Shown: positions 43,629 to 52,991 of the stretch, piece after piece
Layout of the letters: each line of letters opens with the position of its first letter
How positions within the stretch are numbered: position 1 is the first letter of the stretch
Source: Sphingopyxis sp. BSN-002
GTDB lineage: Bacteria; Pseudomonadota; Alphaproteobacteria; Sphingomonadales; Sphingomonadaceae
Length of the DNA: 64,000 nucleotides
Reading direction: 5' to 3'
Assembly: GCF_022024275.1 (NCBI RefSeq)
Contig: NZ_CP091804.1
Coordinates: 310,001 to 374,000 of the forward strand
Made by a program: the position numbers and the translations under genes
The notes under the pieces: generated by a model
Database searches by the model: none
Seen by the model: only the letters and a program-made list of their open reading frames with translations
Told to the model about the DNA's origin: nothing

Positions 43629-45941
43629 GTGAACCACCTCCCCGCCTCGACGCCCGATCTGACCCGCCCCGACCCGTCGGACCCGCCCTATCTGCAGGGC
43701 CTCAACGGCCCGCAGCGGCAGGCCGTGCTGACGACCGAAGGTCCGGTGCTGATGCTCGCGGGTGCGGGCACCGGCAAGACCGCGGCGCTGACCGCCCGGC
43801 TCGCGCATATCATCGCGACCCGGCGCGCGTGGCCGTCCGAAATCCTCGCCGTGACCTTTACGAACAAGGCGGCGCGTGAGATGCGCGAACGCATCGGGCG
43901 GATGATTGGCGATGCGGTCGAGGGCATGCCCTGGCTCGGCACCTTTCACAGTATCGCGGCGAAGATGCTCCGCCGTCATGCCGAGCTTGTGGGGTTGCAG
44001 AGCAATTTCACGATTCTCGATACCGACGACCAGCTCCGCGTCCTCAAGCAACTCATCCAGGCCGAGGGACTCGACGAGAAACGCTGGCCTGCACGCCAGC
44101 TCGCCGGGCTCATCGACAAGTGGAAGAACCGCGGGCTGACACCCGCCGATCTCGATGTCGCCGACAAGGAAGCCTATGCCGATGGCAAGGGGCAGCATTT
44201 CTATGCGCTCTATCAGGCGCGACTGAAGACGCTGAACGCGTGCGATTTCGGCGATCTGCTGCTGCACATGCTCGTCATCCTGAAGACGCATCGCGACGTG
44301 CTCGAGCAGTATCAGCAGCGCTTCAAATATGTGCTGGTCGACGAATATCAGGACACCAACGCCAGCCAGTATCTGTGGCTGCGGCTGCTCGCCCAATCCC
44401 GGAAAAATATCTGCTGCGTCGGCGACGACGACCAGTCGATCTATTCATGGCGCGGCGCCGAGGTCGCGAACATCCTGCGCTTCGAAAAGGATTTTCCGGG
44501 GGCGACGGTGATCCGCCTCGAACAGAATTACCGCTCGACGCCGCAGATCCTCGCCGCCGCATCCGCGCTGATCGCACAGAACAGCGACCGGCTCGGCAAG
44601 ACACTGTGGACCGATCTCGATGCCGGCGACAAGGTGCGCGTCGTCGGGGTATGGGATGGTCCCGAGGAGGCGCGGCGGATCGGCGAGGAACTGGAGACTC
44701 TCCAGCACCGCAAGGTCAGCCTCGATCGCACCGCCATCCTCGTCCGCGCGCAGTTCCAGACGCGCGAGTTCGAAGACCGCTTCATCGCGATCGGCATGCC
44801 CTACCGCATCGTCGGCGGCTTCCGCTTCTACGAGCGCGCCGAAATCCGTGACGCTCTCGCTTATCTCCGCCTCGTTCAGTCGTCCGCCGACGACCTCGCT
44901 TTCGAACGGATCGTCAATGTCCCGAAGCGCGGTCTCGGCGACAAGGCGCTCGCGCGTATCCACCAGTTCGCGCGGATCGAGCGCGCGCCGCTACTCCATG
45001 CCGCTTCGCGGATCACCGAAACCGACGAGTTGACCCCGCAGGCGCGCCGCCAGCTCGCAAACTTTATCGCCCAGATGCGCAGCTGGCAGGGCAAGGCGAA
45101 CGAGCTGTCGCATCCCGAGCTGACCCAGCTGATCCTCGACGAGTCGGGCTATACCGCGATGCTGCAGGCCGATCGCAGTGCCGAAGCGGCGGGGCGGCTC
45201 GAGAACCTGTCCGAGCTCGTCCGCGCAATGGAGGAATATGAGTCACTCGAAGCCTTTCTCGAGCATGTCAGCCTCGTGATGGACCGCGACAATGACGACC
45301 AGACCGAGACGGTGACGATCATGACGATCCACGCCGCCAAGGGCCTGGAGTTCGACCATGTCTTCCTCGCGGGCTGGGAAGACGGCGTCTTTCCGTCGCA
45401 GCGATCGATGGACGAAGGCGGCACCGCCAGCCTCGAAGAGGAACGCCGTCTCGCCTATGTCGCGATCACGCGCGCACGCCAGCGCGCGAGCATCTATCAC
45501 GCCGCGAACCGGCGTATCTATGGCCAGTGGATGAGCAGCATCCCGAGCCGCTTCATCGCGGAAATCCCGCCCGAACATGTCGACAGCGAAAACAGCTTCG
45601 GCGGCGGGCAGAGCCTGTGGCGCGCGAACTGGTCGGCGCAGGGCGATCCCTTCGCGCATGTCGCCGAACGCCAGCCATCGCGCACCATGACGCGTGGGCC
45701 GGCGTGGCAGCGCGCTGTCGCCTCGTCATCGACCGTCACGCGGGCCCCCGCCCCCAGCGAACGCGGTCCAGCCGCCTCGGTCGGCGCCAAACCCCGCTCC
45801 GACCTTGCGATCGGGATGCGCGTGTTCCACGAAAAGTTCGGCTATGGCGAGATCGTCGATATCGACGGCAACAAGCTCGACGTCGAGTTCGATCAGGCTG
45901 GCAGCAAGAAGGTTCTGGACGGCTTCGTGCGAGCCGCCTGA
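43629..45941 (+). CDS. uvrD: UvrD/PcrA-family ATP-dependent DNA helicase
   Basis: 770 residues, GTG start. SF1A helicase motifs: Walker A 'GAGTGKTAAL', Walker B 'DEYQDTN', motif III 'GDDDQSIYSWRGA', motif IV 'QNYRSTPQI', motif V 'IHAAKGLEFDHVFLAG' and motif VI 'RRLAYVAITRARQ'. The C-terminal 45 residues ('IGMRVFHEKFGYGEIVDIDGNKLDVEFD') form the Tudor-like PcrA tail that binds RNA polymerase in PcrA/UvrD. It acts in excision repair and transcription-coupled repair. An AACT-N5-AGTT element lies 12 bases after its stop. Confidence 0.93.
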   Translation: MNHLPASTPDLTRPDPSDPPYLQGLNGPQRQAVLTTEGPVLMLAGAGTGKTAALTARLAHIIATRRAWPSEILAVTFTNKAAREMRERIGRMIGDAVEGMPWLGTFHSIAAKMLRRHAELVGLQSNFTILDTDDQLRVLKQLIQAEGLDEKRWPARQLAGLIDKWKNRGLTPADLDVADKEAYADGKGQHFYALYQARLKTLNACDFGDLLLHMLVILKTHRDVLEQYQQRFKYVLVDEYQDTNASQYLWLRLLAQSRKNICCVGDDDQSIYSWRGAEVANILRFEKDFPGATVIRLEQNYRSTPQILAAASALIAQNSDRLGKTLWTDLDAGDKVRVVGVWDGPEEARRIGEELETLQHRKVSLDRTAILVRAQFQTREFEDRFIAIGMPYRIVGGFRFYERAEIRDALAYLRLVQSSADDLAFERIVNVPKRGLGDKALARIHQFARIERAPLLHAASRITETDELTPQARRQLANFIAQMRSWQGKANELSHPELTQLILDESGYTAMLQADRSAEAAGRLENLSELVRAMEEYESLEAFLEHVSLVMDRDNDDQTETVTIMTIHAAKGLEFDHVFLAGWEDGVFPSQRSMDEGGTASLEEERRLAYVAITRARQRASIYHAANRRIYGQWMSSIPSRFIAEIPPEHVDSENSFGGGQSLWRANWSAQGDPFAHVAERQPSRTMTRGPAWQRAVASSSTVTRAPAPSERGPAASVGAKPRSDLAIGMRVFHEKFGYGEIVDIDGNKLDVEFDQAGSKKVLDGFVRAA

Positions 45942-45952
45942 ATTCTATTGTC

Positions 45953-45965
45953 AACTATATCAGTT
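45953..45965. promoter_or_regulatory. Inverted repeat AACT-N5-AGTT, possible operator
   Basis: AACT and AGTT with a 5-base spacer, 51 bases before the DUF4349 lipoprotein gene. The half-sites and spacing are the same as in the perfect palindrome at 61660-61674. No regulator is identified. Confidence 0.25.
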
Positions 45966-46015
45966 ATGATATGCCGTCTCCCGCGGCCAACGAGTCGCGT
46001 TTTGGGAGAATCTGC

Positions 46016-46927
46016 ATGCGAAATAAGCTCTTAGCGGGCGCGATGGCGCTCGCCCTGGTCGGCTGCGGCGAAAAGCCAGCCGACGAAGCTGCGACGACCG
46101 ATACCCCCGCCGCCGAGAGTGTCGCCGAAGAAGGCGGCTCTGCCGATGCCGCCGCTACGCCTCGGATCGGCGTCGAAGCGGCTCCCGGCGTCGCGTTCGA
46201 CTATGCCTACACCTTCCGCCTTGCCGACAAGCTGATTTCGAAAGTCCAGGAAGAACATGCCGCCGCGTGCGAAACGCTCGGCGTCCAGCGGTGTCGCATC
46301 GTCGATGTGCGCTACCAGCTGACCGACGAGAAACTCGTCGAGGCGCAAACCCAGTTCAAGCTGGAACCGGGCATCGCCCGCAAGTTCGGCGCAAAGGCCA
46401 TCGAGAGTGTCGAGAAGGCCGAGGGCGTGCTCGCGGATGCCAGCGTTGCCGGCGAGGACGTCGGCACCGAAATCCTCGCTTCGCAGCAACGCAGTGCAGG
46501 CTCCGAAGCCGAAATCGCACGTCTGGAAGAGCGGCTGAAGGCCGGCGGCCTCAGCAAGAGCGAACGCGCCGAAATCCTGGCGCAGATCGGTCAGCTCCGC
46601 GGCCAGGTCGGCGACGAGCGCCAGAGCCGCCGCTCCGGCGAAGCGCGAATCGCCTGGACCAGCGTCGCATTCAACTATGTCAGCGACGGCGGCCTGCCCG
46701 GCATCGGCCACGAGAACCCCTTCTCCGACGCTGGCGAAACGCTGATGCGCAGCGGCAGCACCGCCCTCACCTTCATTCTGACGCTCGGCGCGGTCGTGCT
46801 TCCGTGGGGCGTGCTTGCAATGCTGGTCATCGCCTTCTGGCGCAGCCGTTTCATGACCGCCGTCCGGCGTCAGATGCGGAACACGAAGCCCGGGGCGAGC
46901 GACCCCGCCACCCCGCCCGCAAGCTGA
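46016..46927 (+). CDS. DUF4349 lipoprotein
   Basis: 303 residues starting after a GGGAGAA site. The lipobox V-G-C (Cys at 17) is in 'ALALVGCGEKP'. There is an acidic linker, then the DUF4349 pattern: 'VAFDYAYTFRLADKLISKVQEEHAAACETLG' with paired Cys, a coiled-coil region (about 135-210, 'RLEERLKAGGLSKSERAEILAQIGQLRGQVGDERQSRR') and a C-terminal membrane segment (about 258-282) with a basic tail. A lipid anchor plus a transmembrane segment suggests an inner-membrane protein facing the periplasm. Function unknown. Confidence 0.8.
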   Translation: MRNKLLAGAMALALVGCGEKPADEAATTDTPAAESVAEEGGSADAAATPRIGVEAAPGVAFDYAYTFRLADKLISKVQEEHAAACETLGVQRCRIVDVRYQLTDEKLVEAQTQFKLEPGIARKFGAKAIESVEKAEGVLADASVAGEDVGTEILASQQRSAGSEAEIARLEERLKAGGLSKSERAEILAQIGQLRGQVGDERQSRRSGEARIAWTSVAFNYVSDGGLPGIGHENPFSDAGETLMRSGSTALTFILTLGAVVLPWGVLAMLVIAFWRSRFMTAVRRQMRNTKPGASDPATPPAS

Positions 46928-46967
46928 CGACGGCAGGGCGTCGCTTGCAAAGGTCGGGTGCTGCGGT

Positions 46968-48029
46968 ATGGCTTCGTCGATGACGGGGCAAACCTCATGG
47001 CTGGACCAGGCACGCGACGCCCATCGCCGCGGCGACGTGGAGGCGGAAGCCGCAGCGCTCGACAGTGCCATCCGCGCCGACCGCGGCAATATCGCCGCCA
47101 TGCTGGCGATGGCCGAACTCAAGCGACGCCTGCAGGACGACCGCGCGGCAGGCAGCTTCTATCGCCTGGCGCTGGGCACGGCGGCGCAGGCGCGAAGCGT
47201 CCCCCCCGCCCTGCATTCGGGGCTTCGGCGCGCAGAAGAATATCTGGCAACCACCGAACGCGCCTTTGCGGACCATCTGCTCGGCCAGCTTCGCAACGCC
47301 GGTATCGACCAGCGCGGCGCGACGCCGCGCGTGGCCGAAGCTCTGCGCATGCTCGCCGGCGAGCAACCGCTCTATGTCCAGCAGCCGAGCATGTTCTATT
47401 TCCCCGGCCTTGCGCAGCGTGGCTTTTTCGACCGCGCAGAGTTCGACTGGGTCCCGGCGGTGGAGGCGGCGACCGATGCAATCCGCAAGGAATTGCTGGC
47501 GCTGATCGATGCGGCATCCGATCGTTTCGGTCCCTATGTGACCGCCAGCCCCGATCGGCCGCCGCCGAACAATCCCCTGCTCGACAAGCCCGATTGGGGC
47601 GCGGCGTGGTTATGGCGGGAAGGCGTGGTCGCGGACGACATGGCGGACCTTTGTCCGCAAGCGCTCGCCGCTCTGGCAAAGGCGCCACAGCCGGTCATTC
47701 CGGGGCGAGCGCCGCTCGCGCTCTTTTCGCGATTGACGCCCGGCACGCACATCGCGCCGCATCACGGCATGCTCAATACGCGGCTGATCTGTCATCTGCC
47801 GCTGATCGTGCCGGAAGGTTGTGGTCTCCGCGTCGGTGCAGAAACGCGGGAATGGCGCGAGGGCGAACTGACGATCTTCGACGACAGTTTCGAGCATGAA
47901 GCCTGGAATCGCGGGACGAGCGACCGCACCGTCCTGCTGTTCGAAATCTGGCGCCCCGACATCGACGCCGACGAGCGCGAACAGCTGACGCGTATATTCT
48001 CCGCCATCGACAGCTATAGCGAATCGTAA
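46968..48029 (+). CDS. Aspartyl/asparaginyl beta-hydroxylase-like dioxygenase
   Basis: 353 residues. The N-terminal part (about 10-100) is TPR-like helical. The C-terminal domain (about 250-340) carries the family's Fe(II)/2-oxoglutarate motif 'THIAPHHGMLNTRLICHLPL' and the distal 'FDDSFEHEAWN' with His and Asp ligands. Bacterial members hydroxylate Asp/Asn in peptides or act on lipid A-like substrates (LpxO); the substrate here is not indicated. ATG at 46968 is the first of two nearby starts. It is followed by tRNA-Ala on the other strand. Confidence 0.85.
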   Translation: MASSMTGQTSWLDQARDAHRRGDVEAEAAALDSAIRADRGNIAAMLAMAELKRRLQDDRAAGSFYRLALGTAAQARSVPPALHSGLRRAEEYLATTERAFADHLLGQLRNAGIDQRGATPRVAEALRMLAGEQPLYVQQPSMFYFPGLAQRGFFDRAEFDWVPAVEAATDAIRKELLALIDAASDRFGPYVTASPDRPPPNNPLLDKPDWGAAWLWREGVVADDMADLCPQALAALAKAPQPVIPGRAPLALFSRLTPGTHIAPHHGMLNTRLICHLPLIVPEGCGLRVGAETREWREGELTIFDDSFEHEAWNRGTSDRTVLLFEIWRPDIDADEREQLTRIFSAIDSYSES

Positions 48030-48052
48030 GGAATTCGGGGGAGAAAGGTCGC

Positions 48053-48128
48053 TGGTGGAGCCGAGGGGAATCGAACCCCTGACCTCTGCAGTGCGATTGC
48101 AGCGCTCTCCCATCTGAGCTACGGCCCC
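48053..48128 (-). tRNA. tRNA-Ala (anticodon CGC)
   Basis: 76 bases with an encoded CCA. The acceptor stem is GGGGCCG/CGGCTCC and contains the G3-U70 wobble pair that identifies alanine tRNAs. The D-arm 'TAGCTCAGATGGGAGAGC', the anticodon arm CTGCA-ATCGCAC-TGCAG (anticodon CGC, reading GCG) and the T-arm GGTTCGATTC are all well formed. It lies between a plus-strand dioxygenase gene and a plus-strand oxidoreductase gene, and no integrase is adjacent. Confidence 0.97.
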
Positions 48129-48221
48129 GCGACCGGGCGGCTCTTAACGATACAGATTGACAGTGGCAACGGCTTTTCTGACCCTAGCCACCAGCGCCGG
48201 CAAAAAGGGGGTGTGGGGATT

Positions 48222-49238
48222 ATGGCCAAGGCATGGCATCTGACCAGCCGTCCGCAGGGACTGCCGACAGCGGACAATTTTGCACTTCGCGAACTGCCTG
48301 ACGGTCCGCTCGAAGCCGATCAGCTTCGCGTCCGCAATCACTGGCTGTCGGTCGACCCCTATATGCGCGGGCGAATGAACGACGCGAAAAGCTATGCCGC
48401 CAGCTTCCAGATCGACCAGCCGATGACCGGCGGCGCGATCGGTGAAGTGCTCGAAAGCACGATGGAGGGGTTCGCCCCCGGCGACATGATCCTTCACATG
48501 GGCGGCTGGCGCGAGGGCGGAATCATCGGTCTCGACATGATGCCCAACAAGCTGCCCGCCGAGCTGCTGGCTGGCGGCATGTCGCCGCAGACCTTCCTTC
48601 ACAATATGGGGCTGACCGGGGGCACCGCATGGATAGGACTGCTCCGCGTTGCGGCGGCAAAGCCCGGCGACACGGTTTTCGTTTCGGCGGCGGCGGGCGC
48701 GGTGGGCTCGGCCGTGGTGCAGATCGCCAAGGCGCGCGAGATGACGGTGATCGGCTCGGCGGGCGGCGCGGAGAAATGCGCATGGGTGTCGGATCTCGGC
48801 GCCGACGCGGTAATCGACTATAAAGCGGGGGCCGTCCTGCCCCAGCTTGCTCAGGCGCTTGAAGGGCTCGGGAAGTCCGGCGTCGACGTCTATTTCGACA
48901 ATGTCGGCGGCGAGCACCTCGACGCCGCCTTCGCGGTCGCCAACGATTTCGCGCGCTTCGCGATCTGCGGGATGATCGACGTCTACAACGACGGCAAGCC
49001 GCAGGAGATGAAATATATCATCCGCTCGATCCCCGCGCGCATCCGCATGGAAGGCTTTATCTACACCGACCAGTTCATCGAGTGCATGGAGGAATTCTAT
49101 GCCGACATGGGCGGGCTGATCGCCAGCGGGGCGGTGACGATCCGCGAAACCGTATATGACGGGATCGAAGCGACGCCCGAGGCCTTTCTCGGTCTTTTCT
49201 CGGGCGCGAATATCGGGAAAATGCTCGTCCGGCTCTGA
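48222..49238 (+). CDS. NADP-dependent medium-chain oxidoreductase (CurA/PTGR-like)
   Basis: 338 residues from the ATG at 48222. It is a zinc-independent MDR: the N-terminus 'SVDPYMRGRMNDAKSY' and nucleotide motif 'AAAGAVGSAVVQIAKA' are typical of the YncB/CurA and prostaglandin reductase group. It reduces enones with NADPH; the physiological substrate is unknown. The zinc-ligand cysteines of alcohol dehydrogenases are absent. It converges with the DEAD-box helicase gene (12 bases). Confidence 0.9.
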   Translation: MAKAWHLTSRPQGLPTADNFALRELPDGPLEADQLRVRNHWLSVDPYMRGRMNDAKSYAASFQIDQPMTGGAIGEVLESTMEGFAPGDMILHMGGWREGGIIGLDMMPNKLPAELLAGGMSPQTFLHNMGLTGGTAWIGLLRVAAAKPGDTVFVSAAAGAVGSAVVQIAKAREMTVIGSAGGAEKCAWVSDLGADAVIDYKAGAVLPQLAQALEGLGKSGVDVYFDNVGGEHLDAAFAVANDFARFAICGMIDVYNDGKPQEMKYIIRSIPARIRMEGFIYTDQFIECMEEFYADMGGLIASGAVTIRETVYDGIEATPEAFLGLFSGANIGKMLVRL

Positions 49239-49250
49239 GGCCGGACGGGA

Positions 49251-50633
49251 TCAGCCGCCGAAGCCCACCGACAGGAAGCCGGGCATCGGGCCGTTCCAGC
49301 CGTCGTCGGGGCCATCGTCGTCCTGCCGCGAAGCGGGCGCCGGTTTGCGACGCTCGTCCTTCTTCGGCGACACGCGCTTCTCTTCTTTCGGGGCCGTGCG
49401 CTTCTCTTCGGCGCGCACCGGTTCCTTGTCGGCCTTGGCAGGGCGGCGCCCGCCACGCTCGGAGCGGCCGCGGCGGGGTTCGCGCTCGTCGGTCTGCCGA
49501 TCCGGCCTGGCCTCGGCCGTGCCCGTATCGTGTACCGGAATCTGATAGCCGGTCAGTTTCTGGATATTGTCGAGTGCTTCGTCGTCCGACGGTGTCACGA
49601 GAGTGAACGCCCGCCCCTTCGCGCCCGCGCGGCCCGTACGACCGATCCGGTGGACATAATCGTCGGGATGCCAGGGGGCGTCGAAGTTGAAGACGTGGCT
49701 GACGCCCTTCACGTCGAGCCCGCGTGCGGCGACGTCCGAAGCCACCAGAATGTTGATCGTGCCGGCCTTGAACCGGTCGAGCTCGGCAATGCGGCTCGAC
49801 TGATCCATGTCACCATGGATTTCTCCGGCCTTGTACCCGTGCCGCTGCAGCGATTTCGCCAGTTCGCGCACCGTCGTCTTGCGGTTGCAGAAGATGATCG
49901 CGGTGCCGATGTCCTCGGCCTCGATCAGCCCGCGTAGCGTATCGCGCTTGCCACGCTCCGACGTCTTGACGACGAACTGCTCGATATTCTCGTTGCGGCT
50001 CGCCGGACGCGCGACCTCGATCGTCTTCGGGTTCGACAGGAACTTGTCGGCCAGCTTCTTGATCGGCGGCGGCATCGTCGCCGAGAAAAGCAGGGTCTGC
50101 CGATTCGCGGGCAGCTTGGTGCAGATATTCTCGATGTCGGGGATGAAGCCCATGTCGAGCATCCGGTCGGCTTCGTCGATCACCAGCAGGTTACAGCCGG
50201 TAAGCAGGATCTTGCCGCGTTCGAACAGGTCCATCAGCCGGCCCGGGGTCGCGATCAGCACGTCGACGCCCTTTTCGAGCGCCTTGACCTGATCCCCCAT
50301 CTGCACGCCACCGATCAGCAACGCCATCGAGAGCTTGTGATACTTCCCGTATTTCTCGAAGTTTTCCGCGACCTGCGCTGCGAGTTCGCGCGTCGGCTCG
50401 AGGATCAGCGAGCGCGGCATCAGCGCACGCGTGCGGCCGTGCGCCAGGATGTCGATCATCGGCAACACGAAGGACGCGGTCTTGCCCGTCCCCGTCTGCG
50501 CGATGCCGATCATGTCGCGCATCATCAGCACGGACGGGATCGCCCCCGCCTGGATCGCAGTCGGCTCGTCGTAGCCGGACTCGGTCACGGCACGCAAAAG
50601 TTCGTCGGAAAGGCCGAGGTCGGCAAATTTCAT
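49251..50633 (-). CDS. DEAD-box ATP-dependent RNA helicase (RhlE-like)
   Basis: 460 residues; the start at MKFADLGLSDELLRA is the conserved Q-motif region. Motifs: 'AQTGTGKTAS', D-E-A-D, S-A-T, 'VLVASDVAARGLDVKGV' and 'HRIGRTGRAG'. The C-terminal 90 residues form a basic, Glu/Lys/Arg/Pro-rich tail of the RhlE/SrmB type that binds RNA non-specifically. It probably acts in ribosome assembly or mRNA decay. It converges with the CurA-like gene. Confidence 0.93.
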   Translation of the reverse strand: MKFADLGLSDELLRAVTESGYDEPTAIQAGAIPSVLMMRDMIGIAQTGTGKTASFVLPMIDILAHGRTRALMPRSLILEPTRELAAQVAENFEKYGKYHKLSMALLIGGVQMGDQVKALEKGVDVLIATPGRLMDLFERGKILLTGCNLLVIDEADRMLDMGFIPDIENICTKLPANRQTLLFSATMPPPIKKLADKFLSNPKTIEVARPASRNENIEQFVVKTSERGKRDTLRGLIEAEDIGTAIIFCNRKTTVRELAKSLQRHGYKAGEIHGDMDQSSRIAELDRFKAGTINILVASDVAARGLDVKGVSHVFNFDAPWHPDDYVHRIGRTGRAGAKGRAFTLVTPSDDEALDNIQKLTGYQIPVHDTGTAEARPDRQTDEREPRRGRSERGGRRPAKADKEPVRAEEKRTAPKEEKRVSPKKDERRKPAPASRQDDDGPDDGWNGPMPGFLSVGFGG

Positions 50634-50750
50634 AGGGTCAAACTGTCCGGAAAATGTTTCAGCACGGCGTCCCACGCCAACCGTTGCTGGGGGCGCCCCT
50701 AGGGGAAGATGCGATGAAAAGTCAAGGAAAGGCGATAATTCGCCTGCGAT

Positions 50751-51269
50751 TCAGTCCTCGTCGCGCGGGACGGCGACCAGCAGGCGGAATTTGTCGATCT
50801 CGCACTTCGCCCCGGTTCGGGCGTGGATCTGGTCGCGATCCTCGCAAAGTTGCCCGTCCTTGGTACCCTGCATATAGAAGCCCGCATAGAAATCGAGCGC
50901 ACGGCAGCCGCGGTTGAGCTGGGCACGAAGACGCTGTTTCTGGCGGGTGATGATGTCGATGCTGTCGCGCTGCGCAGCCTGCATTCCCAGGATGTTGCGC
51001 ATCGCGACGCATTTCGGCGCCTTCTTTTCCTTCCATTCCATGGGAACCTGCGGCGCGCGCATTTGGGGAGCCGGTGCGGAACCGAAATTGTTGAGCGACG
51101 AGCGCTGCGCCGGAACGCGGATGATCAGCTGCTGCTCGATCACGACCTGCCAGAAGGAAGCCGGCACGTCAGGCGCGGGCATCGACACCGCAACCGGAGG
51201 CTCGGGCGCCGTGGGCGCGTCGGCTGCGGGGCCCGCAACCATCATCCACAGGGCCGCAATCGTCAGCAC
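50751..51269 (-). CDS. Small exported protein of unknown function
   Basis: About 172 residues from a GTG start. Codons upstream of the GTG read R-R-R-K before the hydrophobic segment 'VLTIAALWMMVAGPA', which would make a better signal peptide, but no ATG, GTG or TTG is available there, so the true start is uncertain. The mature part contains 'QQLIIRVP', 'PKCVAMRNILGMQAAQRDSIDIITRQKQRLRAQLNRGCRALDFYAGFYMQ' and four Cys that could form two disulfides. I recognise no family. Confidence 0.65.
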   Translation of the reverse strand: MLTIAALWMMVAGPAADAPTAPEPPVAVSMPAPDVPASFWQVVIEQQLIIRVPAQRSSLNNFGSAPAPQMRAPQVPMEWKEKKAPKCVAMRNILGMQAAQRDSIDIITRQKQRLRAQLNRGCRALDFYAGFYMQGTKDGQLCEDRDQIHARTGAKCEIDKFRLLVAVPRDED

Positions 51270-51454
51270 AGCGGCGCTGTCGCCCTTTCGGCGTCGTGAC
51301 GACGGATGATGTACACCTGTGGCTCCCGCATCGATGCTGGACGAAAACAGGATATTCGTCCAATGCCCTCTCTAACAGCCATGATTGAACACGAAATGAA
51401 TTGCTGTCGAGCCCCTTCGCGCAATCGTCGAGCCCCGGCGGGGAAGGCCCCGGC

Positions 51455-52879
51455 ATGACGCGGGCGCCCTCGACCGCATTGCTTCAGGCGCTGAACGACC
51501 TTTTGGGGCCGAAAGGCTATACCGCAGATCCCGATATCCTGAACCCGTGGCTGACCGACTGGCGCGGCAAATATCGCGGAGCCACCGTGGCAATGCTGTC
51601 GCCGGCCACAACTGCAGAGGTTGCGGCAATCGTCCGCCTCTGCGCTGCCGAAGGCGTCGCTCTCGTGCCGCAAGGGGGCAACAGCGGCATGGTCGGCGGG
51701 GCGACCCCCGACCCGAGCGGCAATCAACTGCTGCTCAGTCTGCGGCGAATGGACCGGATTCACGAGATCGACACGGCCGCCGGCATCGCGATCGCCGAAG
51801 CCGGCGTCATTCTCGAGAATTTCCATCATGCCGTTCTCGATCACGGGCTGCGCTTCCCCCTCACTCTCGGCGGCAAGGGATCGGCGACGATCGGCGGGCT
51901 GGTGTCGACAAACGCCGGCGGCACGCAGGTGCTGCGCCACGGTACGATGCGCGCCTTGGTCGCCGGGATCGAGGCCGTACTTCCCGACGGTAGCATCTAC
52001 GACGGGCTCGCGCCTCTGAAAAAGGACAATCGCGGATACGATCTTCGCCACCTTCTCTGCGGAGCTGAAGGAACGCTCGGCATCGTCACAGCCGCCTGTC
52101 TCCGGCTCGTCCCCGCGGCCACGGCACGGCAGACGGCGTGGATCGGGCTCGATTCTCCGGACGCGGCGCTCGCGCTGCTGCGTCGCCTCGACGCTGCGAT
52201 CGGCGGTCCGCTCGAGGGGTTCGAGATCATCCCGCACATCTGCATCGAGGCGGTGCTGCGGCACATTCCCGGCACGCGAAATCCGCTGCCGGACGGGCAC
52301 CCATGGTATGCGCTCGTCGAACTTGCAGGCGACGAAGAGGAAGCCTTGGCGGCCGCCCTTGAGGTGGAGCTTGGCGCGGCGCTCGACGCCGGGCTCATCC
52401 GCGATGTCGCGATCGCCAAGAATGACCGCGAAAGCGAGGATTTCTGGCGGATTCGCGATTCCATTTCCGAAGCCGAACGCGCCGAGGGGCCGGCCCTGCA
52501 GCACGATATCAGCGTCCCTGTAGATCTGATGCCTCGCTTCATCGCCGCTAATCCGGGGCGTCTCCGGGCCTCGCTTCCCGGGGTGCGCGCGCTCTCGTTC
52601 GGCCATCTCGGTGACGGCAATGTCCATCATCACGTCCAGCCGCCGGTCGATACCGACGGTGCGGCATGGCTCGTCGAGCACGGGGAAACCGCCAGCCGGA
52701 TCGTCTACTCCCATGTCATCGAACTGGGCGGTTCGATCTCTGCCGAGCATGGTATCGGCCAGATGAAGCGCGACATATTCGCCGAACTCGACAGTCCGGC
52801 GCGGCTCGCGGCGCTTCGCGCGATCAAGGCCGGGCTCGACCCCGCCGGTCTGTTCAATCCTGGCAAGCTGATCGCCTGA
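51455..52879 (+). CDS. FAD-linked oxidase, D-2-hydroxyacid dehydrogenase-like
   Basis: 474 residues. The N-terminal PCMH/FAD-binding domain has 'PQGGNSGMVGGATPD' and 'GGKGSATIGGLVSTNAGG'; the C-terminal oxidase domain has 'FGHLGDGNVHHH' and 'EHGIGQMKR', matching the D-2-hydroxyglutarate/D-lactate dehydrogenase (GlcD/FAD-oxidase C) family. It probably oxidises a D-2-hydroxyacid with electron transfer to the respiratory chain or ETF. It is upstream of the SapC-family gene, 113 bases away, on the same strand. Confidence 0.9.
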   Translation: MTRAPSTALLQALNDLLGPKGYTADPDILNPWLTDWRGKYRGATVAMLSPATTAEVAAIVRLCAAEGVALVPQGGNSGMVGGATPDPSGNQLLLSLRRMDRIHEIDTAAGIAIAEAGVILENFHHAVLDHGLRFPLTLGGKGSATIGGLVSTNAGGTQVLRHGTMRALVAGIEAVLPDGSIYDGLAPLKKDNRGYDLRHLLCGAEGTLGIVTAACLRLVPAATARQTAWIGLDSPDAALALLRRLDAAIGGPLEGFEIIPHICIEAVLRHIPGTRNPLPDGHPWYALVELAGDEEEALAAALEVELGAALDAGLIRDVAIAKNDRESEDFWRIRDSISEAERAEGPALQHDISVPVDLMPRFIAANPGRLRASLPGVRALSFGHLGDGNVHHHVQPPVDTDGAAWLVEHGETASRIVYSHVIELGGSISAEHGIGQMKRDIFAELDSPARLAALRAIKAGLDPAGLFNPGKLIA

Positions 52880-52991
52880 GCTGCAGGACGGTTCGCGCCA
52901 TCGCCCCTTGCGCGGCGGCGCGCGTACCAATAAGGCGCGCAATCAGCTTTTTGCCCCGACGGTCTCGGGGCCAATGACCGGAGTTCAATTC

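Noticed and set aside
45949..45970. Sigma-70 promoter TTGTCA...TATGAT before the DUF4349 gene
   Set aside because: The two boxes are only 10 bases apart, too close for a sigma-70 promoter.
48053..48128. tRNA-Ala as an integration (attachment) site
   Set aside because: No integrase, direct repeat of the tRNA end or foreign-looking DNA is next to it.
51263..52942. 559-codon minus-strand reading opposite the FAD-linked dehydrogenase gene
   Set aside because: The plus strand carries the FAD-binding and oxidase motifs; the antisense product has no recognisable features.
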